Below are positions 55,066-63,955 of a stretch of DNA of 64,000 nucleotides, piece after piece. The first letter of the stretch is position 1. Each line of letters begins with the position of its first letter. Below the pieces are notes generated by a model. That model was not told where the DNA came from, made no database searches, and saw nothing but the letters and a program-made list of their open reading frames with translations. The stretch lies in NCBI GenBank assembly GCA_014584695.1, contig JACTMI010000034.1, forward strand, positions 35,369 to 99,368, read 5' to 3'. Origin of the DNA: Acidobacteriota bacterium (GTDB lineage Bacteria > Acidobacteriota > Thermoanaerobaculia > Multivoradales > JAGPDF01). The position numbers were made by a program, and so were the translations under genes.

Positions 55066-55204
55066 CGCCGGGCGGACCCTCGGCGATCCTCCCGGCGGTG
55101 CCGCTCCCACTCGATCCGCTCGCCGATGCCCTCTGGTCTCCGGGAACGCGGCCGCTCGAGACGCCCGAGCCGCACAGCCGCCTGACCGTTCCACCGAACC
55201 TGCC

Positions 55205-56407
55205 ATGACCGAGCTGCGCCTGCGCGACCCGATTCACGGCTTCGTCCACGCCGACGCGCTCGAGGCGGCGCTGATCGGCAGCCGGCCGCTGCAGCGCCTG
55301 CGCTGGATCCACCAGCTCGGCCTCACCTTTCTGGTCTACCCCGGCGCCGAGCACAGCCGCTTCGCTCACGTGCTCGGGGCGATGCACCTCGCTGGCCGCA
55401 TCTTCGACGCCCTGGTCGACAAGCGCCCCGATCTCGTGCCGGCGGCCGAGCGGCCGCGCCTGCGCCGACTGGCGCGGGCTGCGGCGCTGCTCCACGACGT
55501 CGGTCACGCTCCGTTCAGCCACTCCGCGGAGGATCGCTTCGAAGCGGGGATCGATCACGAGGAGATGTCGCGCCGGCTGCTCTCGGGCGACGAGGTCTCG
55601 GCGCTGTTCGCGCGCGCCGGTGACGGCGTCCAAGTCGGGGAAGTGATCGATCTGCTCGCCGGCCGCGTGGCGCCGGAGCGCCGCTTCCTCGCCCAGATCG
55701 TCTCCGGCGAGCTGGACGTCGACAAGATGGACTACCTGCTGCGCGACAGCCTCTACTGCGGCGTCCGCTACGGCGTCTACGACCTCGACCGGCTGCTCGA
55801 CACGCTGGTGCCGATCGTCGATCCCGAGACCGGCGCGGTCGGGATCGGCGTCGAGGAGGGGGGCGTCCACGCCGCCGAGGCCCTGGTGCTCGCGCGCTAC
55901 TACATGTTCACGCAGGTCTATTTCAACGTCACCGGCAAGGCGCTCGAGCACCACCTGACCGAATGGCTGCGGCTGCGCGCGCACTTCTGGCCCGCCGATC
56001 CCGAGGCCTTCCTGCGCGAGGACGACGCCTCCGTGCTCGCCGCGCTCCGGGCCTCGACGGACGAGCACGCCCGCGCGGTGGTCGACCGGGCGCACTTCCC
56101 GCTCGCTTTCGAGACGCGCGAGCACCTCTCGGCCGCCGAGCGCCAGGAATTCGAGGCCGCCCTGCCGCAGCTGCTCGACCGCTTCGAGCGCGGCGCCGTG
56201 CTGGTCGCGCGTTCCGCCAAGGACCCCCACCGGCTCGGCCCCAGCCGCGTCCTGGTCTCATCCGCCGACGGCCGCGTCGAGCCGATGGAGCGCGCCAGCC
56301 ACTTCATCCGCCACCTGACCCGGATCGACCGCTACCGGGTCTACACGCGCCCGGGGATCCGCGACGAGGTCGCGGCCTGGCTCCGCCGACGCTTCCCGCC
56401 GGGCTGA
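55205..56407 (+). CDS. HD-domain phosphohydrolase (SAMHD1/YdhJ-like)
   Basis: 400 aa. MTELRLRDPIHGFVHADALE is the typical opening of this family; metal-binding HD motifs are HSRFAHVLGAMHL and LLHDVGHAPFSHSAE; SGELDVDKMDYLLRDS follows. The family includes dNTP triphosphohydrolases (SAMHD1-like), so dNTP control or an unidentified nucleotide substrate is possible. A 139-nt gap separates it from the membrane protein; nothing gene-like is seen in that gap. Confidence 0.9.
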   Translation: MTELRLRDPIHGFVHADALEAALIGSRPLQRLRWIHQLGLTFLVYPGAEHSRFAHVLGAMHLAGRIFDALVDKRPDLVPAAERPRLRRLARAAALLHDVGHAPFSHSAEDRFEAGIDHEEMSRRLLSGDEVSALFARAGDGVQVGEVIDLLAGRVAPERRFLAQIVSGELDVDKMDYLLRDSLYCGVRYGVYDLDRLLDTLVPIVDPETGAVGIGVEEGGVHAAEALVLARYYMFTQVYFNVTGKALEHHLTEWLRLRAHFWPADPEAFLREDDASVLAALRASTDEHARAVVDRAHFPLAFETREHLSAAERQEFEAALPQLLDRFERGAVLVARSAKDPHRLGPSRVLVSSADGRVEPMERASHFIRHLTRIDRYRVYTRPGIRDEVAAWLRRRFPPG

Positions 56408-56511
56408 TCTGCCGCTGCGCGCGGCGGGGCGATCCAGGGAAGAGAACGGGGTTGCGGGCGTCGCCGTCGCGGGACTCCTGCCGGGTCACCGCCGGGCCCT
56501 GCGGGTCCAGG

Positions 56512-57468
56512 CTAGCGGTCCGCGGGGCCAGGCTGGCTCGGTGCCGTGCCCGCCGGCGCGAGCAGATCGGCGAGCGCGCCTTCGAGCTCCGGGAACCGGA
56601 ACCGGTAGCCGGCCTCGAGCAGGCGGCGAGGCTGGAGGCGCTGGCCGCCGAGCAGCATGCCCGCCATCTCGCCCACCGCCAGCCGGAGGGCGAAGCCCGG
56701 AACGCGGCAGAACGAAGGCCGGCCCAGGGTGCGCGCCAGAGTGCGACTGAAGGCCTCGTTGGTCGCTGGCGCCGGTGCGACGAGGTTGTACGGCCCGTCG
56801 GCCGACGCGGCGTCGAGCAGGAACCGGATCGCCGCCACCTCGTCGGCCATGTGGATCCAGGGCAACCACTGGCGACCGCTGCCGAGCGGGCCGCCGACGC
56901 CGAGCCGGAACGGCAGCGCCATCTTGGGCAGCGCGCCACCTTCGCGCGCGAGCACGATCCCGGTGCGCAGCAGGACGCGCCGGAGCCCGCGCGTCTCGAC
57001 GCCGTCGCTCGCGCTCTCCCAGGCGACGGAGAGCTCGGGCAGGAAGCCGCTGCCGGGCGAAGCTCGCTCGTCGAGCAGCTCGTCCCCGCGCGAGCCGTAG
57101 AAGCCCACCGCCGAGGCCTGCAACAGGACTCGTGGCGGCCGGGACGCGGCGCCGACCGCCGCCACCAGGGCGGCGGTCGCCTCGAGCCGGCTGGTGCGCA
57201 GGAGCCGCTTGCGGGCCTCGGTCCAGCGCTGGTCGGCGATGGCGGCGCCGGCCAAGTTGACCACCGCCTCCGCGCCGTCGATCGCCGCGGACCAGGGGCC
57301 GAGGGTCCGGCCGTCCCAGAGCAGGGTCCGCGCCTCCAAAGCCGCTTCCGTGCCCGCCGCCGAGCGGCTGAGCACGACGACCTCGTGCCCGGCCGCCGCG
57401 AGCTCGGCGGCCAGCGCCCGGCCGATCAGCCCGCTCCCACCCGCCACGACGATCCTGCCGGCGCTCAT
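56512..57468 (-). CDS. TIGR01777-type NAD(P)-dependent epimerase
   Basis: 318 aa. Extended SDR: IVVAGGSGLIGRALAAELA (NADP site), VVNLAGAAIADQRWTEARK, ASAVGFYGSRGDELLDE (catalytic Tyr region) and WLPWIHMADEVAAI. C-terminal DUF1731-like tail (RLLEAGYRFRFPELEGAL). Role uncertain, usually described as a sugar-nucleotide or cell-division-associated epimerase. It follows the ABC exporter by 3 nt. Confidence 0.9.
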   Translation of the reverse strand: MSAGRIVVAGGSGLIGRALAAELAAAGHEVVVLSRSAAGTEAALEARTLLWDGRTLGPWSAAIDGAEAVVNLAGAAIADQRWTEARKRLLRTSRLEATAALVAAVGAASRPPRVLLQASAVGFYGSRGDELLDERASPGSGFLPELSVAWESASDGVETRGLRRVLLRTGIVLAREGGALPKMALPFRLGVGGPLGSGRQWLPWIHMADEVAAIRFLLDAASADGPYNLVAPAPATNEAFSRTLARTLGRPSFCRVPGFALRLAVGEMAGMLLGGQRLQPRRLLEAGYRFRFPELEGALADLLAPAGTAPSQPGPADR

Positions 57469-57471
57469 GGC

Positions 57472-59220
57472 TCAGCCCGCCGCCACCGCGAGCTCCTCCT
57501 CCAGGCGCTGCAGCCGGTCCAGCTCGGCGTAGAGACCTCCGTGGGCCAGGAGCTCCTCGTGCGATCCACGCTCAGCGATACGGCCCTGATCGAGAACCAG
57601 GATGAGGTCGGCCCCGGCGACCGTCGAAATCCGGTGCGCGACGACGAACACCGTCCGGCCCGGCAGCACCCGTTTCAGGTTGGCCAGGACCTCGGCTTCG
57701 GTGCGCGCGTCGAGCGCCGAGAGGCAGTCGTCGAGCAGCAGGATGCGGGGCGACCGCAGCAGCGCGCGGGCGAGCGCGACCCGCTGTTTCTGGCCACCGG
57801 AAAGCGAGACCCCCCGCTCGCCCACCCGCGTCTCGAGCCCGGCCGGCAGCTGGGCGAGGTCGCGGCCGAGCCCGGCCAGGGCGACCGCCTCCTCGATCTC
57901 CCGCCGGGTCGCCTCGGGGCGACCGAGCGCCACGTTCTCGGCGATCGTGGCGGAGAAGAGGAAGGTCTCCTGGGGCACCACGGCGATCGTCTGGCGGAGC
58001 CGCTCTAGGCGCAGCTCGCGCACGTCGTGGCCGTCGATGCGCAGGCTCCCCGGCGGCGGATCGACGAGCCGGGGCAGCAGCGAGAGCAGGGTCGACTTGC
58101 CCGCGCCGGTGCGACCCACCACCCCCACCGTCGTGCCCGCGGGCAGCTCGAAGTCGAGGCCGCGCAGCACCGCGGGGCCTTCCGACCGGTAGCGGAAGTC
58201 GAGAGCGGACGCGCGGACGGCGCCGCGCAGCGGGCCGGGATCGATCGCATCGGGCCGGTCCGCGATCGCCGGCTGCCGATCCATCACCTGCCGCAGCCGC
58301 CCCCACGACGCCGCCGCCCGCTGCGCCAGGTTGATCACCCAGCCGATGGCGATCATCGGCCAGACCAGCTTCGCCAGGAAGAAGTGGAACGCGACCAGCT
58401 CGCCGAGCGTGATCGAGCCCGCGAGAACGCGCAGGCCGCCGAAGCCGAGCACGGCCGCGAAGCCGAGCCCGATCAGACCCTGGAGCGCGGGGTGAAAGGC
58501 GGTCTGCCAGCGCGCCAGCCGCAGGTTGGCCGCCACGTACTCGCGGTTGCGCTCGCCGAACGCCGCCTCCTCCACGCCCTCGCGCGCGAAGGCCCGCACC
58601 ACGCGGACGCCGGCCAGGTTCTCCTGGGCTCGCGCGGTCAACTGGGCGAACTCGCTCTGCACGCGCTCGAAGTGACGGTGGATGCGCGCCCCGAAGACCT
58701 TGGTCGTGACGGCCACCGCCGGCAGCGCCGCGAGCGCCACCAGGGTCAGCTTCGGGTCGATCCAGGCCATGCCGGCGAGAGCGCCGACCGCGGTCGCCAC
58801 GGTGTGCGCCGAGTACATGATCGCCGGGCCGCAGAGCATGCGCACCGCCCCGAGATCGCTGGTCGCCCGCGCCATCAGGTCGCCGATGCGATGGCTCTGA
58901 TAGAAGCCGGCGTCGAGCCGCTCGAGATGGGCGAAGAAGTCGTTGCGCAGGTCGAGCTCGATGTCGCGGCTGACCGCCACCAGGACCCGTCGCTGCAGGA
59001 AGTTGAAGACCCCTTGCGCCAGCGCGACCGCCAGCAGCAGCGCGCCGTAGCGCACCAGCGTCGCGGCGGTCGGGCCGCGGCCGAGCTCGTCGATCGCCGC
59101 GCCGAGCAGCGGCGGGGTCACCAGCCCGAGCGCCGCCGCCCCCAGGATCGACGCGATCCCGAGCGCCACACGCCGCCGATAGGGGCGAAAGTAGGGGATT
59201 AGCTCGCGCAGACGACGCAT
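57472..59220 (-). CDS. ABC exporter half-transporter with degenerate Walker B Asp
   Basis: 582 aa from the ATG at 59220. N-terminal six-helix domain (about 15-310: VALGIASILGAAALGLV) and a C-terminal ATPase: Walker A GRTGAGKSTLL, signature SLSGGQKQRVALA, Walker B ILLLDDCLSALDART and switch VAHRIS. The residue after the Walker B Asp is Asp instead of the catalytic Glu, as in the degenerate subunits of heterodimeric exporters (YheI/MdlA/TM287 type). No partner subunit is adjacent. It might export a lipid or drug; the substrate is unknown. Confidence 0.88.
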   Translation of the reverse strand: MRRLRELIPYFRPYRRRVALGIASILGAAALGLVTPPLLGAAIDELGRGPTAATLVRYGALLLAVALAQGVFNFLQRRVLVAVSRDIELDLRNDFFAHLERLDAGFYQSHRIGDLMARATSDLGAVRMLCGPAIMYSAHTVATAVGALAGMAWIDPKLTLVALAALPAVAVTTKVFGARIHRHFERVQSEFAQLTARAQENLAGVRVVRAFAREGVEEAAFGERNREYVAANLRLARWQTAFHPALQGLIGLGFAAVLGFGGLRVLAGSITLGELVAFHFFLAKLVWPMIAIGWVINLAQRAAASWGRLRQVMDRQPAIADRPDAIDPGPLRGAVRASALDFRYRSEGPAVLRGLDFELPAGTTVGVVGRTGAGKSTLLSLLPRLVDPPPGSLRIDGHDVRELRLERLRQTIAVVPQETFLFSATIAENVALGRPEATRREIEEAVALAGLGRDLAQLPAGLETRVGERGVSLSGGQKQRVALARALLRSPRILLLDDCLSALDARTEAEVLANLKRVLPGRTVFVVAHRISTVAGADLILVLDQGRIAERGSHEELLAHGGLYAELDRLQRLEEELAVAAG

Positions 59221-59256
59221 GGGCGGCCGAACGCGCCGCACGATAACACCTGGGTT

Positions 59257-59489
59257 CTCCGAGGGGAGGGCACGCGGGTCTCATCTAGAAGGGGAGGGCT
59301 CGCGCCCTCCCCTCGGCCGCCGGAGTGAATCCGGCGGCCTCACCCCGCCGCGGTCGCTCGCCTGGCGGCTCGCTCCGATAGGCTCATCTCACGGGGGAGG
59401 GCACGTGGGTTTCATCTAGAAGGGGAGGGCACGCGCCCTCCCCTCGGCCAGCGGAGTGAATCCGCTGGCCTCACCCCTCCGCGGTCGCT
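59257..59489. repeat. Palindromic repeat array, copies B and C with partial units
   Basis: Two full units (59291-59376; 59422-59489) with the same hairpin pair as copy A at 5713: GGGGAGGG/CCCTCCCC, then GGCCGCCGGA/TCCGGCGGCC (copy B) and GGCCAGCGGA/TCCGCTGGCC (copy C). Each is preceded by a 25-nt unit GGGAGGGCACGCGGGT (or GTGGGT) then CTCATCTAGAAG (or TTCATCTAGAAG). Copy C reaches into the 3' end of trmB. REP-like interspersed element. Confidence 0.85.
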
Positions 59490-60160
59490 GCGAGCACTGC
59501 GGCGCGGCCGGCGGGATGCAGCGCCGGTTCGGCGTCGAGCGCGACTTCGAGCCGGAGGATCGGCCGGCCCTCACGGACGTACTTGGCTTCGTAGTTCGTG
59601 CGCGGCCCGTCCGGCCACTCGCTCCGGCGCAGCGCCCGTGCGCCGGGATAGCTCGCGAGCAGCGCCGCGACCTCTTCACCGTAGTCGAGAAAGTCGGTGG
59701 CGAACCAGAGCCGGCCCGCCGGCGCGACAGCGCCCAGGACCAGGTCCACCGTCGCCGGCGAAAAGAGCCGCCGCTTCTGATGGCGGCTCTTCGGCCAGGG
59801 ATCTGGAAAGTAGACGTGCACGGCGGCCGCGAAGCGCCGCGGCAGGATCGCCGAGAGGAGATAGAGCGCCTCGCCATGCAGCAGCGCCGCGTTGGTGAGG
59901 CGCCGCCGGGCGAGCCGCCGCGCGGCGAGCGCGAAGTACTCGTGCGCGATCTCGATTCCCAGGAAGCGCTGCTCGGGGTGGGCCTCCGCGCGGGCGAGCA
60001 GGAACCTGCCCTTGCCGAAGCCGAGCTCGAGCTCCCAGGGGCCGGTGCCCGGAATCAGGCGCTCGAGCGCCGCCGCCTCGCCGATTCCCTCGAGCGGCAT
60101 CACGCCGGCGGCGGTCGCGGCCTCGAGCCGCCGCCCGCCGTCCGGCGAGCGGCGACTCAC
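59471..60160 (-). CDS. trmB: tRNA (guanine-N7)-methyltransferase
   Basis: 229 aa; GTG at 60160 overlaps the acyltransferase stop (GTGA); a longer frame upstream is the shadow of that gene. SAM site ELELGFGKGRFLLA; motifs VYFPDPWPKSRHQKRRLF (catalytic) and WPDGPRTNYEAKYVREG. Makes m7G46 in tRNA. The last codons lie in repeat copy C, so the C-terminus (about 6 residues) is encoded by repeat DNA. Confidence 0.95.
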   Translation of the reverse strand: MSRRSPDGGRRLEAATAAGVMPLEGIGEAAALERLIPGTGPWELELGFGKGRFLLARAEAHPEQRFLGIEIAHEYFALAARRLARRRLTNAALLHGEALYLLSAILPRRFAAAVHVYFPDPWPKSRHQKRRLFSPATVDLVLGAVAPAGRLWFATDFLDYGEEVAALLASYPGARALRRSEWPDGPRTNYEAKYVREGRPILRLEVALDAEPALHPAGRAAVLAATAEG

Positions 60161-61143
60161 GCCGCCCCTTCCGCCGCCGGCTCGCGCTGGCTCTCGCCGC
60201 TGGCTGTCGGCTGCCGGGGCCAGAAGTCGTAGAACGTGTACCACTGGTCGGGCCAGCGGCGGATCGCCTGCTCCAGCACCGCGAGCCAACGCTCGAGCGC
60301 CCGCCGGACGTCGCCGTCGCGATCGCTGGTCCGCTCGACCAGGATCGGCTCGCCGATCTCGATCTCGAAGCGGCGGTCGCGCGCGTAGGCGATGAAGGTG
60401 GGGACCAGCCGCGCGCCCGTCATCCGCGCGAGGTGGAAGGGACCGGTCGGGAAGCTCGCCGGGGCGCCGAAGAAATCGGCCACCATGCCACTGTCGCGAA
60501 AGTCGCGATCCCCCTGGAGGGCGACGATCCGCCCTTCGGAGAAGGCGCGCAGCACCGGCAGGCTGGCCAAGCGATCCTCGGGACGGATCGCGATCTCCTC
60601 GACGCTGCCGAGATGCCGCAGCAGGCTGCGAAAGGCCTCGGCCTCGCCGAACTCGTCCCGAACGTAGACCACGGAGACCGGCAGCTCGGCCTGCCCCGCC
60701 ATCACCGCGCCGAGCTCCCAGTTGCCGAGGTGGGCGGTGATCAGGATCTGCCGGTCGCCGGCGGCGCGCGCCGCGCGCAGCGCGTCGAGATCGCGCAGGC
60801 TGCCGCCGACTACCTGCTCACGCAACCGTTCGGGGGGCAGCTGCGGGAAGCGGAACAGGTCGACCCAGTAGTAGGCGAGATGGAACAGCATCGAGCGGGC
60901 GGCGCGCCGGACCTCCGGCGAGCCCTCCGGTCGGCCGAGCACGCGCGCCAGGTTGCGGCCGATCGCCCGCTTCGGCTTCGAGTGCAGGAGCATGACGACG
61001 CTGATCACGGCGCGCGCGCCCGCCAGCAGGAACCAGCGCGGGGCGCGCGGCGCCAGCCAGGCCAGGGCCGGAAAGCCACGGCGGATCGCCCACCGGTTGA
61101 ATCCGTCCGAAAGGCGAGAGGGACGCTCGATCTTCCACTGCAT
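60157..61143 (-). CDS. LpxL/LpxM-like lysophospholipid acyltransferase
   Basis: 328 aa. The catalytic HLGNWE motif is near residue 138 (ILITAHLGNWELGAVMAG), followed by QGDRDFRDSGMVADFFG and RLVPTFIAYAR, as in the lipid A late acyltransferase family. An N-terminal hydrophobic segment anchors it to the inner membrane. It adds a secondary acyl chain to a lipid, probably lipid A or a glycolipid. It follows manC with 12 nt between and overlaps trmB. Confidence 0.88.
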   Translation of the reverse strand: MQWKIERPSRLSDGFNRWAIRRGFPALAWLAPRAPRWFLLAGARAVISVVMLLHSKPKRAIGRNLARVLGRPEGSPEVRRAARSMLFHLAYYWVDLFRFPQLPPERLREQVVGGSLRDLDALRAARAAGDRQILITAHLGNWELGAVMAGQAELPVSVVYVRDEFGEAEAFRSLLRHLGSVEEIAIRPEDRLASLPVLRAFSEGRIVALQGDRDFRDSGMVADFFGAPASFPTGPFHLARMTGARLVPTFIAYARDRRFEIEIGEPILVERTSDRDGDVRRALERWLAVLEQAIRRWPDQWYTFYDFWPRQPTASGESQREPAAEGAA

Positions 61144-61155
61144 GGCGCGGCCGGC

Positions 61156-62208
61156 TCAGAGCAAGTCGCGGCGGCCGGCGGCTTCGAGGCGCTCGACGAT
61201 CCGGCGCACCTCCTGCGCCCGCTCGCGCGGCGCCACCAGGACGGCGTCGCCGGTGCGCACGACAATCAGGTCCGACACTCCGAGCGCCGCCACCAGCCCC
61301 TGGTCGGCGAACAGCAGGTTCCCCGTGGCCTCGACCGCGACCGCCTGGCCGTGGGTCCGGTTGCCAGCGGCGTCGGCGGGCAGGACTTCGTAGAGCGCCT
61401 GCCAGGAACCCAGGTCGTCCCAGCCGCAGTCGAGCGCGATCGCCGCCATCCCCTGGACGTGCTCCATGACCGCGAAGTCGATCGAGATCGAAGGTAGCTC
61501 GGCGTAGAGCTCCTCGGCGCGCTCGGGCTCACCGGCCAGCCGCTCGAGCCCCGCTGCGAGCTCCGGGGCGTGGCGCGCGATCTCCTCGAGCAGGCGCGTG
61601 CCCCGGAAGACGAAGATGCCGGCGTTCCAGAGGTGGCGTCCGGAGGCGAGGAACGCCTCGGCCGTCGCTCGGTCCGGCTTCTCCCGGAAGCGGATCACCT
61701 CGCGCAGCGCGCCGCCGTCCGGAAGTCCCGCGCCGAGCTCGAGGTAGCCGAAGCCCGTCTCCGGCCAGCGCGGGGTCACGCCGAGGGCGACGATCCGATC
61801 GAACCGCTCGGCGGCGTCGAAGGCGGCCGCGAGCGCGGCGCGGAATGCCTCCGGGTCGGCGACCCGATGATCCGAGGGGAGCACGGCGACCACGCCCTGC
61901 CGGGCCGCCGCCGGCATCGCCAGCAGCGAGGCGGCGATCGCCGGCGCGGTGTTGCGCCCCGCGGGCTCGGCCAGCACCCGCTCGCGCGCGATCCCGGGCA
62001 ACTGCGCGGTGACCGCCGACGCGAGCGCCGCCGTGGTCGAGAGCCAGACCCGCTCGGGTGGCACCAACGGCCCGAGTCGGTCGACGGTCTGCGCCAGCAG
62101 GCTGCGGTCGGCGTCGAGCGCCAGCAGCTGCTTCGGGCGGGCGCGCCGGCTGGCCGGCCAGAAGCGGGTGCCGGAGCCACCGGCGAGAATGAGAGCGGTT
62201 CTTTCCAC
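61156..62208 (-). CDS. Mannose-1-phosphate guanylyltransferase
   Basis: 350 aa, GTG start at 62208. N-terminal nucleotidyltransferase motif LILAGGSGTRFWPASR, then PKQLLALD, EPAGRNTAPAIAAS, VLPSDHRV, and GYLELGAGLPDG. Makes GDP-mannose for polysaccharide or glycan synthesis. The C-terminal isomerase part of bifunctional ManC/RfbM proteins is absent. A TATACT box at 62249-62254 on the minus strand is a possible -10. First gene of manC-acyltransferase-trmB. Confidence 0.93.
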   Translation of the reverse strand: MERTALILAGGSGTRFWPASRRARPKQLLALDADRSLLAQTVDRLGPLVPPERVWLSTTAALASAVTAQLPGIARERVLAEPAGRNTAPAIAASLLAMPAAARQGVVAVLPSDHRVADPEAFRAALAAAFDAAERFDRIVALGVTPRWPETGFGYLELGAGLPDGGALREVIRFREKPDRATAEAFLASGRHLWNAGIFVFRGTRLLEEIARHAPELAAGLERLAGEPERAEELYAELPSISIDFAVMEHVQGMAAIALDCGWDDLGSWQALYEVLPADAAGNRTHGQAVAVEATGNLLFADQGLVAALGVSDLIVVRTGDAVLVAPRERAQEVRRIVERLEAAGRRDLL

Positions 62209-62307
62209 GATCGGCCGAGAGGGCGCCCCGGCGGGGGCGCGGAAGCGCAGTATATGGCCCCGCGCTAGACTCGGCACTCGCGGGCACGCCGCCCGCGCGG
62301 AGTCGCC

Positions 62308-62766
62308 ATGCCTCTCGACCATGTCCTCGACTCACATCGGAGCGCGATCCTCGAGCGCGCCCACTACCAGCTCGAGCGCGCCCACCTGCAGCACTACGAG
62401 GCGGCCGGCGCGGCGGCGCAGCGCGCGCGGCTGGAGCGGCTCTACGATCTCGTGACCCAGGCGATCGCGGAGCGCAACCTGACAGCGCTTCGCCGCCACG
62501 CCGAGGTGATCGCGGAGGAGCGCTTCACGGCGGGATTCGATCTCGCCGAGTTGCAAACCGCCTTCAACGTCCTGGAAGAGGAGATCTGGCGCACCCTGGT
62601 GGCCGAGCTCGAGCCGGCCGCCCTGGGCGAGGCGCTCGGCCTGATCGGCACCGCGCTCGGCGCCGGCAAGGACCGGCTCGCCGCGCGCTACGTCGAGCTC
62701 GCCAGCCGCGCGCGGACGCCGTCGCTCGACCTGCGGGCGCTCTTCGCCGGCACCGCGGACGGATGA
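62308..62766 (+). CDS. RsbRD-N-like helical protein
   Basis: 152 aa, all-helical. The pattern of an N-terminal ILERAHYQLERA-like helix, LYDLVTQAIAERN, a central EVIAEERFTAGFDLAELQTA, and FNVLEEEIWRTLVAELE resembles the globin-like RsbRD N-terminal (PF14361-type) sensor domain. No STAS or kinase domain is fused. It overlaps the zinc-ribbon gene (ATGA), so the two are probably expressed together. Ligand unknown. Confidence 0.6.
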   Translation: MPLDHVLDSHRSAILERAHYQLERAHLQHYEAAGAAAQRARLERLYDLVTQAIAERNLTALRRHAEVIAEERFTAGFDLAELQTAFNVLEEEIWRTLVAELEPAALGEALGLIGTALGAGKDRLAARYVELASRARTPSLDLRALFAGTADG

Positions 62767-62957
62767 GCGGACCCGCCCCACCGTGGCCGCCGGAGCGGCG
62801 CCGGCTTCCGAGCCCACGACCCGGGCCGCCGGATGCCGTCGAGCGGACGCTGCGCACCTGCCCGAACTGCGGCGCCGAGCTGGGCGAGCGCAAGTGCAAG
62901 CTCTTCTGCCCACGCCCCGGCTGCGGCTACTATCTCTCGTGCGCCGACTACCTCTGA
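62763..62957 (+). CDS. Small zinc-ribbon protein
   Basis: 64 aa. A Pro/Arg-rich N-terminus is followed by CPNCGAELGERKCKLFCPR and PGCGYYLSCADYL; the first CxxC and a later CPRPGC form a likely treble-clef or ribbon. I know similar small proteins in many bacteria, all uncharacterised. The ATG at 62763 overlaps the RsbRD-N-like stop. Confidence 0.75.
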   Translation: MSGPAPPWPPERRRLPSPRPGPPDAVERTLRTCPNCGAELGERKCKLFCPRPGCGYYLSCADYL

Positions 62958-63028
62958 TCCGGCGCGAGCCGGAGCGTTCATACTCCGTCGCGCCATCGAC
63001 GGTCACCCGACCCGGGAAGGAGCCCGCC

Positions 63029-63664
63029 ATGTCCCGCACCACTCCGCTGTTCCTGCTCTTCGCGCTCGCGCTCGCACCGGCCGCCGCCTCCGCCCTCGAC
63101 GAGGGCAAGCTCGAGCCCGCCTGGTTCGGGTCCGGCATGGAGTTCCGCCAAGCCGAGGACATCGACTACCTGTGGGTCAAACCCGGCTTCTCCCTCGACG
63201 GCAAGAGGGTCGAGTTCTCGGCCTGGCAGGAGCCGGCGTTTCGCGGCGAGAAGGCCGGCGAGCGGGACACCAAGGACAAGCGACTCGCCAACGACCTGAC
63301 CGGCCGGCTGCCCGGGATCTTCGCCGATGCCTTTCGCAACGCCTTCGGCGGGCGCGTCGAAGTGGTCGACTCGAACGGGGCCATCCAGGCCGTCGGTCGC
63401 ATCGTCGACTGCTCGACCGGCAGCGCGGCGGCCAAGTTCTGGGTGGGCATGGGGGCCGGCTCCGGCAGCACGACTTTCGACCTGAAGTTCGTCGACACCG
63501 CGAGCGGCGAGGTCGTCATCGCGATCCACCACCGCGTGGTCTCCGGCAGCAATCTCTCGACCACCGACTCGAAACTGATCAACTGGGTCGACGAGATGGC
63601 CGAAGAGGTCGCCAAGAAGGGGATCGAGACCCTCTACCGCAAGGGCAAGTCGGTCAAGAAGTAG
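63029..63664 (+). CDS. DUF4410-like secreted protein
   Basis: 211 aa. A signal peptide (LFLLFALALAPAAASALD) without a lipobox, then a region with KRVEFSAWQEP, NDLTGRLPGIFADAFRNA, VGRIVDCSTGSAAAKFWVG and GSTTFDLKFVDTASGEVV, fitting the DUF4410 pattern of periplasmic proteins. AAGGAG precedes the ATG. Function unknown. Confidence 0.72.
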   Translation: MSRTTPLFLLFALALAPAAASALDEGKLEPAWFGSGMEFRQAEDIDYLWVKPGFSLDGKRVEFSAWQEPAFRGEKAGERDTKDKRLANDLTGRLPGIFADAFRNAFGGRVEVVDSNGAIQAVGRIVDCSTGSAAAKFWVGMGAGSGSTTFDLKFVDTASGEVVIAIHHRVVSGSNLSTTDSKLINWVDEMAEEVAKKGIETLYRKGKSVKK

Positions 63665-63955
63665 GCGGGCCGCCGAACCAGACGCTGACCGCCTCGAGCG
63701 GCTGCGCCCGAGCGCCGGCACCCGACAGCCGGCGGCGGGATAGCCGACCGGAAAGAGGATGTACGGCTTCTCATTGCCCGGCCCCCCGAGGATGCGGTTC
63801 TGCGCTGCTGCAGGTGCCACCCGATTCGCAGGAGATCAGGAATGCCATGGGGCATGGCGTGTGGGTGGGTATGGCCAGGCCCCTCGTGTGGAGCGCCCCG
63901 ACTCGAAGTGCCATCCGATTCGCAGGAGATTTCCTGGATCGGGGTGCGAGCTGGG
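63654..63955 (-). pseudogene. Nitroreductase-family gene remnant with frameshifts
   Basis: Three successive frames on the minus strand spell the C-terminal third of a nitroreductase: ALHTRGLAIPTHTPCPMAFL, then NRILGGPGNEKPYILFPVG and YPAAGCRVPAL, then RAQPLEAVSVWF before a TGA at 63656. The family pattern is GLATLTHTPSPM...GRPANEKP...VGYPA...VP...KPLEEV. At least two frame changes and an inserted 23-bp repeat break the frame. It overlaps the 3' end of the DUF4410-like gene and may extend past the window edge. Confidence 0.68.
63814..63930. repeat. Two copies of a 23-bp direct repeat in the nitroreductase remnant
   Basis: GTGCCA(C/T)CCGATTCGCAGGAG(AT) occurs at 63814-63836 and 63908-63930 with one mismatch, 94 nt apart. 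The right copy sits where a normal nitroreductase segment (ESxG) belongs; the left copy interrupts the homology after PMAFL. Confidence 0.7.

Noticed and set aside
55066..55204. Possible small gene between the membrane protein and the HD phosphohydrolase
   Set aside because: The open stretch is a continuation of a shadow frame with no start signal; nothing conserved is seen.
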